NCBI RefSeq assembly: GCF_016403105.1
Contig: NZ_CP046155.1
Location: forward strand, 930,001 to 994,000
DNA length: 64,000 nt
From: Leptolyngbya sp. BL0902
GTDB taxonomy: Bacteria; Cyanobacteriota; Cyanobacteriia; Phormidesmidales; Phormidesmidaceae
Direction of reading: 5' to 3'
Shown: positions 26,201-36,228 of the stretch, one piece after another
Numbering within the stretch: position 1 is the first letter of the stretch
Layout: each line of letters starts with the position of its first letter
Notes under the pieces: model-generated
What the model was told of the DNA's origin: nothing
What the model saw: the letters and a program-made list of their open reading frames with translations, nothing else
Databases searched by the model: none
Translations under genes and position numbers: made by a program

Positions 26201-26719
26201 GTGGTAGGCGGGCTGGGTCGGTCGTTGCTCGTGACAAGCCCGAATGAAAGCAAAAAAGTCATTGACTGGAAAATCCAGCCCCAGCACGCTGTCTACCTCA
26301 TCCAGCAGGATAAACAGCCGGGTATTGGGGAGGTGGGCCAAAAGGTCATCCATCAGCAGCCGCAACTGCTGGACTGGGGGCTGATCGGCCCAATCTTGCC
26401 AGTGGGCCTTGAGGTCAATGGTGCTCAGCATTTGCAGCCTAGCTACCAGCTCCAGCATCACCCCCCGATACCATTGGTCGTGGGTCACTTGCTCGCTGCC
26501 CAGTTGGGTCATATCCAAATAGATGCAGCGATGACCCTGGTGCTCTAGCCGCCGCTGCATCCGCACCCGCAGGCTAGATTTCCCCATCTGGCGGGCGTTG
26601 AAGACGTAGCAAAACTCACCCCGATCTAGGGCTTCGTACAGTTCCCGATCCGCCTGCCGCACCACATAGACCGAGGCATCGGCGGCGAGACTGCCTCCAA
26701 CTTGGTAAATGGTTTCCAA
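23231..26719 (-). CDS. AAA-like ATPase (AAA_35) fused to WD40 repeats
   Basis: A 1162-residue protein. The N-terminal P-loop domain (about 1-330) has Walker [10 protein letters not shown] (42-50) and Walker [12 protein letters not shown] with Asp at 140, matching the cyanobacterial AAA_35/STAND-like group. A helical linker and coiled coil (about 430-470) precede one hydrophobic helix ([20 protein letters not shown], about 472-491). The remaining 600 residues are about 14 WD40 units with typical [20 protein letters not shown] and IRLWGRDG-like ends, enough for two beta-propellers. Such proteins are usually read as membrane-tethered sensors or scaffolds that bind a partner with the propeller and switch by nucleotide state. 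The ligand is unknown. Confidence 0.85.
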   Translation of the reverse strand: METIYQVGGSLAADASVYVVRQADRELYEALDRGEFCYVFNARQMGKSSLRVRMQRRLEHQGHRCIYLDMTQLGSEQVTHDQWYRGVMLELVARLQMLSTIDLKAHWQDWADQPPVQQLRLLMDDLLAHLPNTRLFILLDEVDSVLGLDFPVNDFFAFIRACHEQRPTQPAYHRVTWVLFGVATPSDLIQDPQRTPFNIGRSIDMEDFSLDEAEPLMVGFQHQVDHPTALLKAIFDWTGGQPFLTQKLCRLVAQLSHSAAREDLSLPPGTEATWVETLVQEYVLGNWESQDIPEHLRTIRNRLLYNEQRAPRLLSLYQRVISPGTSVPVDGSPEQTELLLSGLVTKRQGQLVAKNRIYQAVFSLDWIQTQLDHLRPYSQALNAWAASGGDSAWLLRGQALQEMLRWSQSQSLSDLDYRFLAASQDLDRQETISAMETARLQEMEGRLAAEYQRNQEQQRSLQRQRGLLAGMGLAMVTAISLGLVAWGQYRQASLNEAQSIIRTAEALFASNQDFDALIEAIRGQRRLERWHRVPPALKEQARAILERVILTIHQINRLDGHQATVLAVDFSPDGTRLASAGVDRVIHLWGRDGSRINTLAGHQSTIRALRFSPDGQWLASSGEDGSVNLWSRDGDLLQTLTTEISGIWGMAFSPDSQTILVAGSANHVDRWRVDGTPLEAIDTGGVPSRVRSLAHSPVEDAIALGGNDGSITLWTAQGECLLTLQHGQEPVQGLAFSPDGNLIVSGSINKSIRIWSRGGQLLKEIRHHEASVEDFAFSPDGQTFASASSDKTLALWSREGHLLQTYQGHRTIVWGVAFSPDGQIIASAGADNTVRIWQPRNTFQTSLKSLPAGHYLKALYADNGQTLMAALTGAGIVRISATALTYDILDSQQVTTTNLALYPAGTELLSAGENGTLKVWARTGQLQQSISQPGGPILGVAWHPQGQEIVATTTNGILRRWSIQGNLLQTWNAHTAPAWDVAYHPQATQIASAGNDGLVKVWQPDGTLLHTLRHEFAAWRVAYSPDGSLIISGSGDNTAKLWRSEDGSLVATLDGHEAAVWGVAFSPQGNLVATSSVDETVRLWDLEGRALTTLKGHTSGVRAVAFRPDGQVLTSISDDGSLVHWNLDEILTLDPLTVACAWVNDYLRTNPQVPQADRDLCP

Positions 26720-26773
26720 AATGCGCTGTCTCCGCGAGGTGCCTAGCCCAGCGTGATGCCCCTAGCAATTCAG

Positions 26774-26910
26774 CCCCCGGAGCCCTCACCCCCAGCCCCT
26801 CTCCCAACGTGGGAGAGGGGGGCCAGAAAAGGAGAGGGGGGCCGGAAGTTTTTAAAGGCCCTCTCCTTCCTAGGAGAGGGATTTAGGGTGAGGTTCTACT
26901 GATCCACCGG
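26774..26910. repeat. 136-bp direct repeat, unit 1 (copy of the ndhH 3' flank)
   Basis: Begins CCCCCGGAGCCCTCACCCCC and ends GATCCACCGG. It contains two GA/CT-rich palindromes. It matches 26926-27060 almost base for base, with small differences in the TTTTTAAAGG and CTTCCTAGGAG parts. Confidence 0.8.
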
Positions 26911-26925
26911 AGCCCTTACCCCCAG

Positions 26926-27060
26926 CCCCCGGAGCCCTCACCCCCAGCCCCTCTCCCAACGTGGGAGAGGGGGGCCAGAAAAGGAGAGGGGGGCCGGAAG
27001 TTTTCAAAGGCCCTCTCCCATCGGGAGAGGGATTTAGGGTGAGGGTCTACCGATCCACCG
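26926..27060. repeat. 136-bp direct repeat, unit 2 (overlaps the 3' end of ndhH)
   Basis: Same order of elements as unit 1; its last 14 bases (27047-27060) contain the stop and final codons of ndhH. Unit 1 carries the same tail as GATCCACCGG outside any gene, so unit 1 looks like a duplication of the gene end plus flank. Confidence 0.8.
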
Positions 27061-28231
27061 ACCCCATGATGATGTCGATGCTGCCGAGGATAGCCATGAT
27101 GTCGGCGACTTTGACGCCCTTCAGCAGGTGGGGCAGAATTTGCAGGTTGTTGAAGTCGGCGGCGCGGATTTTGAACCGCCAGGGGAAAACGTTGTCGTCA
27201 CCCATGATGAACACGCCCAGTTCGCCCTTGCCGCTTTCTAGGCGGACGTAGTGTTCCCCAGCGGGGATTTTGAAGGTGGGGGCAATTTTCTTGCCGATGA
27301 ACTGGTAATCAAAGCCGTTCCATTCCGACTTGGGGCCTTCAGCCATGCGCTTGGCTTCGAGGTTCTCGAAGGGGCCACCGGGGATTTGCTTGCAGGCTTG
27401 GCGAATGATTTTCACCGATTCGCGCATTTCCCGAATCCGCACCTGGTAGCGGGCCATGCAGTCGCCAGCAGTTTCGTAGTGGATATCCCAATCCAGTTCG
27501 TCGTAGCATTCGTAGTGGTCTACCTTGCGCAGATCCCACTTGACGCCGGAACCGCGCAGCATGGGGCCAGACAGCCCCCAGGCAATGGCTTCATCCCGCG
27601 TGATGGTGCCGATGCCCTCGATGCGGCGGCGGAAGATGGGGTTGTTGGTGATCAGCTTTTCGTACTCGTCTACCTTGGGCAAAAAGTAGTCGCAAAAGTC
27701 TAGGCACTTGTCGATCCAGCCGTAGGGCAGATCGGCAGCGACCCCACCGATACGAAAATAGTTGTTGTTGATCAGGCGCATCCCCGTGGCCGCTTCCCAC
27801 AGGTCGTAGATCATCTCCCGTTCGCGGAAGATGTAGAAGAAGGGGGTTTGGGCACCCACATCCGCCAAGAAGGGGCCAAGCCAGAGCAGGTGGTTAGCAA
27901 TGCGGTTTAGCTCCAGCATGATCACGCGGATGTAGCTGGCCCGCTTGGGCACTTCGATGTTGGCCAGCCGTTCCGGGGCGTTGACGGTAATGGCTTCGTT
28001 AAACATCCCCGCCGCATAGTCCCAGCGAGACACGTAGGGCACAAACATCACGTTCGTGCGGCTTTCGGCGATTTTCTCCATGCCTCGGTGCAGGTAGCCG
28101 ATGACAGGTTCGCAGTCGATCACATCTTCGCCATCCAGGGTGACAATCAGGCGCAGCACCCCGTGCATGGAAGGATGGTGCGGCCCCATGTTGATCACCA
28201 TGGGTTCGGTCTTAGTTTCAATAATTGACAT
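27047..28231 (-). CDS. ndhH: NAD(P)H-quinone oxidoreductase subunit H
   Basis: The 394-residue 49-kDa-type subunit of the photosynthetic NDH-1 complex, which forms part of the quinone-binding cavity on the cytoplasmic arm and serves respiration, cyclic electron flow and CO2 uptake. Clear motifs are [15 protein letters not shown] near the N-terminus (quinone-site His-His), [25 protein letters not shown], and the C-terminal [20 protein letters not shown] and [14 protein letters not shown]. Length and ends match the family. It is a single gene; other ndh genes are not in the window. Its last codons lie inside a duplicated repeat unit. Confidence 0.96.
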   Translation of the reverse strand: MSIIETKTEPMVINMGPHHPSMHGVLRLIVTLDGEDVIDCEPVIGYLHRGMEKIAESRTNVMFVPYVSRWDYAAGMFNEAITVNAPERLANIEVPKRASYIRVIMLELNRIANHLLWLGPFLADVGAQTPFFYIFREREMIYDLWEAATGMRLINNNYFRIGGVAADLPYGWIDKCLDFCDYFLPKVDEYEKLITNNPIFRRRIEGIGTITRDEAIAWGLSGPMLRGSGVKWDLRKVDHYECYDELDWDIHYETAGDCMARYQVRIREMRESVKIIRQACKQIPGGPFENLEAKRMAEGPKSEWNGFDYQFIGKKIAPTFKIPAGEHYVRLESGKGELGVFIMGDDNVFPWRFKIRAADFNNLQILPHLLKGVKVADIMAILGSIDIIMGSVDR

Positions 28232-28988
28232 AGGTCAAACCAAGGATCAGCGGCTATTTGGGGGATATCTTTGAGTATCTTAATGTGGATCGTCCGCCTT
28301 GGCGAGATCGTCCACGACGGAAACCGTAATCGTTCTGATAACGGAAAACGATGACGGCAACGGAAGGCAACACCGCAGGCGACGGGGCCAGGGTAGGCGT
28401 CGGGCTGGAGGGTGATCTCCCCAGGGCTAGACCGGGAAGAACGCCTATTCATTTGCCCAAAGTTTGTAAAATCTCGAAAAAATACGCAACTCTGACTGTG
28501 AAGTTCTCACTAAGATAGAACCTAGAGGTGTGTGTGAACGAGATGGTTTCGGAATGGTTTAGCTGCGTTGATCCTAGGGCCAAAAGGCCCAGGCCACAAC
28601 GGCTCCGGGAATTTACGCAGGCTCGATTCGAGCTTCAATAAAAGGATGCCCTCCCCCCAGATTGATGCTAATTGTGAACCCAGGCCAACCCCTGATCGCT
28701 CCGCTACAATATCTGGGTATTTTAGGAATAGGCCTTGCCTGTTCCTAGATAGTTCTCCCCTTGACGAAAGGGGATGGGGTTTGCATCACCCCGGCAGCAC
28801 ACGCCCGTTCGGAACATAGGTTCAGCAAGGTTAGCCCGGTATCGGTTTCCATGGTCTGTGGTGGTGTGGCCCTTGGCTAGGGGTCACTCTAATGTGCCGC
28901 CCGGTCTGGCCATCGATGATTTCCCTGTAGGGTCTCTAGTCCAGCCGAGTCTCTGGTTTTGTCGTTTGGCGAAGCGGTTTTAAGAACT
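28232..28988. other. 757-bp divergent intergenic region before hpsA
   Basis: The longest gap in the window. It must hold the ndhH promoter (left part) and the hpsA leader. A near-perfect hairpin GGAATAGGC-CTT-GCCTGTTCC lies at 28725-28745, and a TACAAT box at 28705-28710 could be a -10 element just before it. A 33-codon frame from ATG 28541 has no recognisable product. No tRNA or known riboswitch motif was seen. Confidence 0.4.
28725..28745 (+). promoter_or_regulatory. leader hairpin upstream of hpsA
   Basis: GGAATAGGC and GCCTGTTCC pair over a CTT loop with one G-T pair. It sits 15 bases after a TACAAT box and about 240 bases before the hpsA ATG, so it would be near the 5' end of a long leader. 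It is not followed by a T run, so it is not a standard terminator. Confidence 0.4.
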
Positions 28989-31900
28989 ATGCATCTTCAC
29001 CTGCTTAGGAAAATTTGGCAGTTTCCGAGAACTGTCCTGAAGCGGTTTATTCAAGATTTATTGCGGCTGACGCTGCTGAGCACCCGACCGAGGCGCATGG
29101 CCCAGGCCGGGTTTGTGCTGCCAACGACGGTACTGCTGGTGCTGATGGTGGTGCTCACCGCCACCGCCCTCACCTACCGCACCTTCACCCGCAGCGAGCA
29201 GGCCATTGTGCAGCGCGAACAGCAGGTGATTGCCAACGCCGCCACCCCCGCCATTGACCGCGCCAAGGCGAAGATCGAGTTTCTATTTCGCAACGACCCC
29301 CGCTTTCCGGGCGACCTACCCAGCAGCGACTTCCTCTACGACATGATGTCTACCCGGCTGGGGAACCAAGAAATTTCGGGCTTTACCGGGCAGGTGGAGC
29401 CCCTGACGGGAGGTGTGGGCACGGGCACAGGGGCAAACCGTCCGGTAGACCCCTATACCCTGGCCGATGAAACCCGGGTAGATATCAACAACGACGGTCT
29501 CCTAGACAACGCCTGGAGCTTCCAGTCTCAAGGGCGCACCATTGTCTATTCCATTCTGGTGGATGATGAAGTGGTGGCCACCGAACGCAACGCCCCCGCC
29601 GCCACCGAAACCCGCCTAGCGCGGCCCTACGCCACCGCCAACCTGAACGTGATGATGCCCGTGAACCGGGCCAAGGCCAACGCCCTGATTACCCGCACTG
29701 GCCCCCTTGCGGCTGCCGAAGCTATCCCCAACTGCCCCAACGCCAGAGCCCAAGCAGGCTGGCAACCCGTGGCCCAGGGCAACTCTTCGACTCTGCAAAA
29801 GAATTTCCAAGTTACCGCCTTTGTGGCCAATGCCAACGGTGGCCCTGGCCAAACCTTTGAAACCCTAGAATTTCAGCAGTCTCGTCAGGCGTCTACCGCC
29901 AGTAAGTGGGGGGCCTGGTTCCGCTACGACCTCGACCTCTTCCCTGGGGCCGACTTTAACTGGAACGGGGCCATGCACACCGACAGCAGCCTGTTTGTGA
30001 ACCGGAATCTGGTTCACCTGCATATGGTGAGCTCCCACAATTCCTGCGTGTATAGCCAAGAAGCTTCGGAAATTACGGTGGGCCAAGACGACACCACCGG
30101 GTTCCAGGGCCAAGTGGTGAAGGGCAACGCCGTTAACGACACCTACCCGGCGGGCGATAACCCCACCATCCACGTCTTCACCAGCCTCGGCAACCCGCCC
30201 CGCACCGGAGATACCCTCACCAACGCCAACCACTCGGTACAGAATGGTCGGCCTTCGGATATTTCGGCTAACCCCATGGCCCTCTACACCCGCGACCGCA
30301 TGGAGCACATGCGGAGGGATTCTTGGCAGCGGCGGGCCGGATGGGATACCGATGCCAACATCTTTGGCGTGTTGGGCGGTGGCCGTACCGTCAATGCCCT
30401 GGTGGCCCGCCCCTTTGTGGATGACTTTTTCCGCGCCGACAACCGCTGGGGGCCAAAACCCCGCTACGATGCCCGCACCCCCGCCTTTGACGTTTCTAAT
30501 ACGGCTGGTCGCCGCATTGGGGATGCCATTACAGAGCCTGGTACCAACAGCTTGACCGATCCCTCCATTGGTTTAGACGGCTTTTGGGAACGGCAGGCCA
30601 TGCGTACCGGGCTGCGCCTGGTGGTGGGCCAACGGCTGGAACTGGGCAATAACCAAGAGTGGAACAGACCCCCCGCCGGAGTTCCCAACGAGGGCGATCC
30701 CCTCTATCCGGCCACGGCCCGTCCGGTAGCGAATGCTCGCTTTGGCGGCAACCACGAATATATGCAGCGCCGATCCTTGATGGATAACCTGGCGGCGGTG
30801 CAGGGCATGGTGGTCTACCACTACCAGAAAAACGGCGCAGCTGCCGCTACTGCAGATGCCCCAGGCGCATTCCCGGTAGCCTGCGTGGCCGCCACCGCCC
30901 ATCCCGGCACCCGCCAATCTATCCTTAATAGCCGCACCTTTAGCAGGTTCCAGCGTGCCGACGGCACACCCACTACCCTTACTCGCCTAGACTTTTTCAA
31001 TGGTGTGGGCACCAATGGATGGGAAGTGGCGTGGCCTACCAGCTTTGACACCGAGGGCAAGTTTGCCACCGAGATTGCCCCCAACCGCCCCCTGGGTATT
31101 GCCCTGCGCAACCTGGCCAACTTTGCCGGAGACCCCAGCGGTGGGGCACCCTCCTTCTCGGCCTTCCAGGATGATTTTGTCCACCCCTTCCCCTACCAAA
31201 GCATGTGGGGAGATTTTTCGCCCCTGCGCCGGATTCTGCTGAACATCGACTCGGCAGGAACCTACAGCACCGCCCGCTACGACGGCCTCAGCCCCGCCGA
31301 CAAAACCACCCTGCATACAGCAGCCTGCACCATTAGCCTGCTCGCCTACAACCTAGGTAGTGCTTACGCCATCCTGGATAGCGAACTCGGCACGCCACTC
31401 CCTAGCAACCTCAACTTCCAGAATATTTCCACGCAGTTGAGGAATGGGATGCGGAGCATGCTGGGCTTCATCGAAACTGGCGCTGACCAAGGTGGGAAAA
31501 TGCTGGCCCTATTCCGTCGCTTGGCCAACGAAGGGAGCTACAAACCTGGCCGTCCGATCCCCGGTGTGACTCCAACTACCTATCCACCCGGAACCCGGTG
31601 GGACGGCGTCTTTCCGGCGGCGGGGCCGCTCCAGACCCCGGCGGTATCTTTGGTGAATACATGGATTGACCCCAACCCCGGTACGGTGCTGAATCCACCT
31701 CTTAATCTGGATGGAACCCCCGCAACGAGGCCCAACGGCCAGCCAATCCCCAGCGTATGCCCACCCGGAACTGATGGGCCAGGCTTCCAACCCGACTGTG
31801 ATGCGGCGGAGTTCTTTGCCCAGTTTACCCGGCAAGATTGGCTCATTATGCTGGATGAACTGACCCCTGCCACTCCTCAACAAATTGACCTCATTCTGTC

Positions 31901-34166
31901 CTATGGCACGCGGATTGATGCCGTGCGCGACACCATGCGAGATCGGGCCTTGGGCTTTAGGGAGGGACTTACGCCTGAACGGTATCGGCTGGATAGACAG
32001 GATCTGACCACAGGCAACAATGTCCGCTGGGATAAGGACAGTGGCATGACGCAGGAGTACATTCCGATCAGCAACCTTGAATATCCCTTCCAACTCGGCT
32101 GTAGCCCCAACCTATTCTCTGAGACCATTGCTAAGGGGACTGGCGGCAAGGATGACCAAGTGGCGCTTACCCTAGTGGCCTGTAGCCCAAATCCTGATCA
32201 AGAAAGGGAAGCTGTACGTTTCCCATCGCTGTTCTATCTGTTCCCCCTTGAAAACCATGGCCTAGTTGGCACGGGGCCGATTGAGCAACCGGGCGGTACT
32301 CGTACCCATCCCGGTGATCCCCGATGGATCGACCGTATGACCGCCTACAACGACAACTATATTGCTGCCACGACGAATGGTGGTCGCGGTCTGCCCAGCC
32401 TCATGGGGGCCAATACCTTCCGAGTTGTGGGCACTGGTGATCGGGGCTTCACTGCTATCTCCGCTGTGCCCCGACTGGAAAGCAACTTGCCGAACTGGCA
32501 GCTTCCAGTGGCTACCACCACAGGGGCCTTAACCGTAGACAACCTAGACGATCAAGCTTCGGCCTTTAAGATCAACACTGGGACACTGGTGTTGCAGGTT
32601 CCGTTCCTTGAGAAGGGCATCTTCAATGGCCGAGAACAAATCAACACCCGCGTGCTAGACATCGACCTCGATGCTCTCACCACCCAGCCCGTGAGGGGCA
32701 CTGTCACTGGAACCGCCGACTTCTGGCTTTCCGCCGACCGGGATGGTCGCCAAGCAGAGGGGGCTGTCTACGCCTTCCGGGAAGACTCGGTGCGGGAGGA
32801 CGAAATTGTCCGCCCCCGGCAACCGGGTGCCACAGATTGTACGGGCATCACAGCGGTGGTACCCCGCCGTCTGCGGATTGAAACCGAGGCCAACTGTCGG
32901 ATGCGGGTGACGAATCCCTCCGAGCCTGTCTTGGCCAATAACCAAGATCCACCCCTCACACCCCAGGGCATTAGCCTCAAGCCCATCGACTTTGCCCCCG
33001 ACCCTGAGCGTCGGCCCTACGGCTTCCGGCTGAGAACCGCCAGCGGCAACCCCGCCGACTTTAGCGGCCCCAACTTTGCCCGCCGGGTGGGGATGACCTT
33101 CGTCACCGACGATGCGGTCTACATTCAGGGCAACTTCAACCCCCACAGCACCACCGGAGGCCAAAACGCCGCCGGGGTGCCCAACGGCCTCGTGGAGGAA
33201 TTTACCCAAACGCTGCTGGATCAAGACGCCGCCAACTTCCGCACCCGCTTCTACAACGGGCGCACCACCCTCAACATCGCCTCCTTTGCCAACCTAGCCG
33301 TAGATCGCTGGCGTCCGGTAGAAATTCTCTCCGACTCGGTTTCCATCCTGTCGAGAACCTTCCGCGACGGCGAAGTAGAAGATGCCTTCCTCAACGCCGA
33401 ACCCACTGCCGAAGGGGGGGCCAATTCCTCCTACATGAACCAAAACCGACCTCGGTTTGCAGCCAACCTAGCCGCAGATGCGCTAATTCGCTATCAGCGG
33501 AACGAAGCCCCTGGGACATTGACCAACGAGGTTCGAGCCAATAGCCGTCCCCTCTACATTGACCGCAGTGGTACCTACTACCTGCCTGGGGCCGACGCTG
33601 GGGATCCCCCTCGTCCGTTCTTTGATGTCTACAACAACAACAACGCCACCAGCGGATGGATGGAGTTTACGACCGCCGACGGCACTCGGCGGCGCAACAC
33701 CCAGGCGGCGGCTAATACCTTTGTTAATGCGGTGTTTGTGAGCGGCATCACCCCCAAACGACCGAACCAAAGCTATGGTGGTTTGCACAACTATCCCCGG
33801 TTTATCGAAAACTGGAATGGCCGCAGCCTGAGTATCTTGGGTTCCTTTATCCAGCTCAACTTCTCCACCGCCGCCACCGCCCCCTTCGACCAAGACGTTT
33901 GGGAACCTGGTGTGGATCCTGTAGCCAATGAGGTCATTGGCTACTACAACGCCCCTCAACGGCGCTGGGGCTATGATGTGGGGCTGCTGTATGTGCCGCC
34001 TGCCCCCGCCGCCCGACGGTTTGTTACCATCGGTGCCCCCCGTAGTGAGTACTATCGCGAGCTACCGTCCGATGATCCCTACGTCCAAAACCTGCGCTGT
34101 GCTAGGGCTGGCAATGCCTTCGTCCTCCCCGAGGCGATGCGAGCCACCGCTAACTGTCCGGCCTAG
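28989..34166 (+). CDS. hpsA: hormogonium polysaccharide biosynthesis protein HpsA
   Basis: A very large 1725-residue secreted or surface protein. The basic N-terminus (about 1-40) leads into AGFVLPTTVLLVLMVVLTAT (about residues 41-60), a single membrane helix that resembles a pilin-type N-terminal segment, followed by a long helix with YRTFTRSEQAI. The rest is Asn/Pro/Gly-rich and soluble, including WNGAMHTDSSLFVN, VQGMVVYHYQKNG and DAVYIQGNFNPHS. Size, N-terminus and the three pseudopilin genes directly downstream fit HpsA, needed in Nostoc for hormogonium polysaccharide release and gliding. ATG 28989 is preferred to a start ten codons upstream. Confidence 0.82.
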   Translation: MHLHLLRKIWQFPRTVLKRFIQDLLRLTLLSTRPRRMAQAGFVLPTTVLLVLMVVLTATALTYRTFTRSEQAIVQREQQVIANAATPAIDRAKAKIEFLFRNDPRFPGDLPSSDFLYDMMSTRLGNQEISGFTGQVEPLTGGVGTGTGANRPVDPYTLADETRVDINNDGLLDNAWSFQSQGRTIVYSILVDDEVVATERNAPAATETRLARPYATANLNVMMPVNRAKANALITRTGPLAAAEAIPNCPNARAQAGWQPVAQGNSSTLQKNFQVTAFVANANGGPGQTFETLEFQQSRQASTASKWGAWFRYDLDLFPGADFNWNGAMHTDSSLFVNRNLVHLHMVSSHNSCVYSQEASEITVGQDDTTGFQGQVVKGNAVNDTYPAGDNPTIHVFTSLGNPPRTGDTLTNANHSVQNGRPSDISANPMALYTRDRMEHMRRDSWQRRAGWDTDANIFGVLGGGRTVNALVARPFVDDFFRADNRWGPKPRYDARTPAFDVSNTAGRRIGDAITEPGTNSLTDPSIGLDGFWERQAMRTGLRLVVGQRLELGNNQEWNRPPAGVPNEGDPLYPATARPVANARFGGNHEYMQRRSLMDNLAAVQGMVVYHYQKNGAAAATADAPGAFPVACVAATAHPGTRQSILNSRTFSRFQRADGTPTTLTRLDFFNGVGTNGWEVAWPTSFDTEGKFATEIAPNRPLGIALRNLANFAGDPSGGAPSFSAFQDDFVHPFPYQSMWGDFSPLRRILLNIDSAGTYSTARYDGLSPADKTTLHTAACTISLLAYNLGSAYAILDSELGTPLPSNLNFQNISTQLRNGMRSMLGFIETGADQGGKMLALFRRLANEGSYKPGRPIPGVTPTTYPPGTRWDGVFPAAGPLQTPAVSLVNTWIDPNPGTVLNPPLNLDGTPATRPNGQPIPSVCPPGTDGPGFQPDCDAAEFFAQFTRQDWLIMLDELTPATPQQIDLILSYGTRIDAVRDTMRDRALGFREGLTPERYRLDRQDLTTGNNVRWDKDSGMTQEYIPISNLEYPFQLGCSPNLFSETIAKGTGGKDDQVALTLVACSPNPDQEREAVRFPSLFYLFPLENHGLVGTGPIEQPGGTRTHPGDPRWIDRMTAYNDNYIAATTNGGRGLPSLMGANTFRVVGTGDRGFTAISAVPRLESNLPNWQLPVATTTGALTVDNLDDQASAFKINTGTLVLQVPFLEKGIFNGREQINTRVLDIDLDALTTQPVRGTVTGTADFWLSADRDGRQAEGAVYAFREDSVREDEIVRPRQPGATDCTGITAVVPRRLRIETEANCRMRVTNPSEPVLANNQDPPLTPQGISLKPIDFAPDPERRPYGFRLRTASGNPADFSGPNFARRVGMTFVTDDAVYIQGNFNPHSTTGGQNAAGVPNGLVEEFTQTLLDQDAANFRTRFYNGRTTLNIASFANLAVDRWRPVEILSDSVSILSRTFRDGEVEDAFLNAEPTAEGGANSSYMNQNRPRFAANLAADALIRYQRNEAPGTLTNEVRANSRPLYIDRSGTYYLPGADAGDPPRPFFDVYNNNNATSGWMEFTTADGTRRRNTQAAANTFVNAVFVSGITPKRPNQSYGGLHNYPRFIENWNGRSLSILGSFIQLNFSTAATAPFDQDVWEPGVDPVANEVIGYYNAPQRRWGYDVGLLYVPPAPAARRFVTIGAPRSEYYRELPSDDPYVQNLRCARAGNAFVLPEAMRATANCPA

Positions 34167-34204
34167 CGCCCTGTTCCTGCATCCCTCTGGAGACCCTACG
34201 GCCC

Positions 34205-35002
34205 ATGAAACCCACCCGGTTCCTCCCCCCATCTGTCCTTAGGGATCGCGGCTCCCGTCTGGCTAGGGGCCTTCCCCTGGCCAACCATGCGGGCCTCACC
34301 CTGATTGAGTGTTTGGTGGCCATTGTGATGGTGGCGCTGGTGGCTAGCGCCATTACTCCAGCCCTGGTGCTGTCGGTGGCCACACGGGTACAAAGCCAAA
34401 AGGCCGAACAGGCCATGGCCCTGGGGCAATCAGAAATCGACCGCATCAGAACCCTGGCAGAACGGGGGCAGTTAGTGCCGCCGACCCCGTTGCCAGCCTT
34501 GACCGCCGACTCCGCGTTTCGGGGAGTTACGGAGGTGCCTGTGGCGGCTAACAATGTGCTGGATAACGACCCAGCGGCTCAGGTGGGGGCTGCCGTAGGG
34601 CTCAACAACATCGTCAACCGCAATGGCCCGGCCCTGCCCGCGACCACCAACCCCACCCAAACCCGCCAGTTTGACGTTAACAACGACGGCACCCCCGACT
34701 TTGTGGTACAAACCTACCGCACCCGTGGGCTGGTGGTGAATGGCGAACCCGTGGCCTTTGCCGTGGGGGTGCGGGTCTACGACTATAATGCCGTGGCCAA
34801 TGGCACAGGCGGCAACCTAGAGCGAGAGCCCATCTCCCTGGGCATTTCTGCGGGGCAGGGGCAGCGGCTACGACGCCCCATCACCGCCTTCTACACCACC
34901 GTCTCGGTTTCCGAACGGGGAGACTCTCTCTGCGATCTCCTGCGCTATTCCCAATCCACCACGGGCGTGAATGTGACGCGCCCGCCGGGTTGTCCGCCCT
35001 AG
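34205..35002 (+). CDS. hpsB: pseudopilin, HpsB-like
   Basis: A 265-residue prepilin-like protein. The leader ends HAG, then LTLIECLVAIVMVALVASAI forms the hydrophobic helix with Glu at position 5 after the processing site (about residue 30), as in type IV pilins and type II secretion pseudopilins. The C-terminal domain is about 200 residues with no Cys-rich core and includes NNDGTPDFVVQTYRTRGLVV. It starts 38 bases after the hpsA stop. Position and size match HpsB, a pseudopilin proposed to help export the polysaccharide. Confidence 0.75.
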   Translation: MKPTRFLPPSVLRDRGSRLARGLPLANHAGLTLIECLVAIVMVALVASAITPALVLSVATRVQSQKAEQAMALGQSEIDRIRTLAERGQLVPPTPLPALTADSAFRGVTEVPVAANNVLDNDPAAQVGAAVGLNNIVNRNGPALPATTNPTQTRQFDVNNDGTPDFVVQTYRTRGLVVNGEPVAFAVGVRVYDYNAVANGTGGNLEREPISLGISAGQGQRLRRPITAFYTTVSVSERGDSLCDLLRYSQSTTGVNVTRPPGCPP

Positions 35003-35098
35003 GGTGGCTGTAGCCCCGCCGCTGGGGTAAGCCCTGCCTGCCCCATGCGCCCACCTTGTTCAACTCGCCCAATTCCTGCCGTTACCTGGCCTAGCGCT

Positions 35099-36169
35099 AT
35101 GGCTACTTCTCCCTCCTCCCTCCCTTTCTTTCGCTGGCTGCTGCGGGCCAACCACACCAGCCAGCGCGGCTTTACGCTGATTGAACTGCTGGTAGCCATG
35201 ATCATTGGCTCCCTGATTATGGGCAGTCTGCTGTTTTTGGTGGTGGAGCTGATGCAGGCCAACCGCCGCGAGGAGGTGCTGACCCAAACCCAGCAGGATA
35301 TGCAGCGGGCCATCAACTACATCACCAGCGATGTGCGGGAGGCGGTGTTTGTCTACCCTAACCCCGCCGCTATTGTAGAACCTACCGTGGGCACCACGGT
35401 CGGCACCGATACCCTGCTAGACGAACTGGGAATTACGGTAAATGCGGCGGGGGTGGTGACGGCCCCAGCGGCCCTAGCGGGATCTACGCCGATTATGGCC
35501 TTTTGGCGGCTAGATCCGGTGCCTGCGGATAGTAACCTGTGGAATCGGGTGTGCTCGACGGCGTTTACGGGCAACCAGATCAATGAGTGCAACACCCTCA
35601 AACTACGCCAGAGCTTTTATACCCTGGTGCTATACTTCCAGCGGCCCAACCAGCCCAACGAGCTTTGGGGTGGCCCCTCGCGTATCCTGCGCTATTCCCT
35701 GCCTAAATACGGCACCGCCGATATCGCCACCCTCACCCAGCGCCGAGGCTATTCTGACCCTACGGTGTGTAACTCCTTTGCCACCTGGAGCGCTCCCCCA
35801 GGCCGGATTGCGGCTCAGCCCTGTGATGCGGGCAATGTTGGAGCCCCCGCCGCCGATATCGCCGTCCTGACAGACTACGTTAGCCTAGACGTGATCTCCC
35901 CAGCCCCCGCCTGTGGAACGGGGGGAACGACCACCCCAGCGACCAATGCACGGGGCTTTGCGGCCTGTGTCAATTCAGGTGCCGCTGGCGACCTGGGGGA
36001 AGGGGCTGGCGTCAACCAAACCATGCGAATCTTTTTGCAGGGCAACGCCACCCAAGGGCGTCCCGGCCTAGTCAATACCTTTAACGAGGCGGGGCGCTTG
36101 CCCGTCCTAGAGGCTGAGGTGTTGATTCGTGGGGTGTTGAACAAGCAACCTGGCATTGTTCCCCAATAG
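35099..36169 (+). CDS. hpsC: pseudopilin, HpsC-like
   Basis: A 356-residue prepilin-like protein. The processing motif is SQRGFTLIELLVAMIIGSLI (Gly at about residue 24, Glu5 of the mature chain). The helix continues into a large C-terminal domain resembling PilW/GspJ-type minor pseudopilins: QQDMQRAINYITSDVREAVF is the typical amphipathic part. It contains several Cys. ATG 35099 gives a normal short leader; an ATG at 35045 adds 18 residues and cannot be excluded. It follows hpsB by about 100 bases in the same operon. Confidence 0.78.
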   Translation: MATSPSSLPFFRWLLRANHTSQRGFTLIELLVAMIIGSLIMGSLLFLVVELMQANRREEVLTQTQQDMQRAINYITSDVREAVFVYPNPAAIVEPTVGTTVGTDTLLDELGITVNAAGVVTAPAALAGSTPIMAFWRLDPVPADSNLWNRVCSTAFTGNQINECNTLKLRQSFYTLVLYFQRPNQPNELWGGPSRILRYSLPKYGTADIATLTQRRGYSDPTVCNSFATWSAPPGRIAAQPCDAGNVGAPAADIAVLTDYVSLDVISPAPACGTGGTTTPATNARGFAACVNSGAAGDLGEGAGVNQTMRIFLQGNATQGRPGLVNTFNEAGRLPVLEAEVLIRGVLNKQPGIVPQ

Positions 36170-36228
36170 CTTGGGTCTCCCGCGTCCATAGCCTGCTTCC
36201 TTCGTCGTCCTGTCTATCCGGTTGAACC

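Noticed and set aside
28541-28642. 33-codon frame in the hpsA leader
   Set aside because: Composition is unlike a protein, no ribosome site and no recognisable family.
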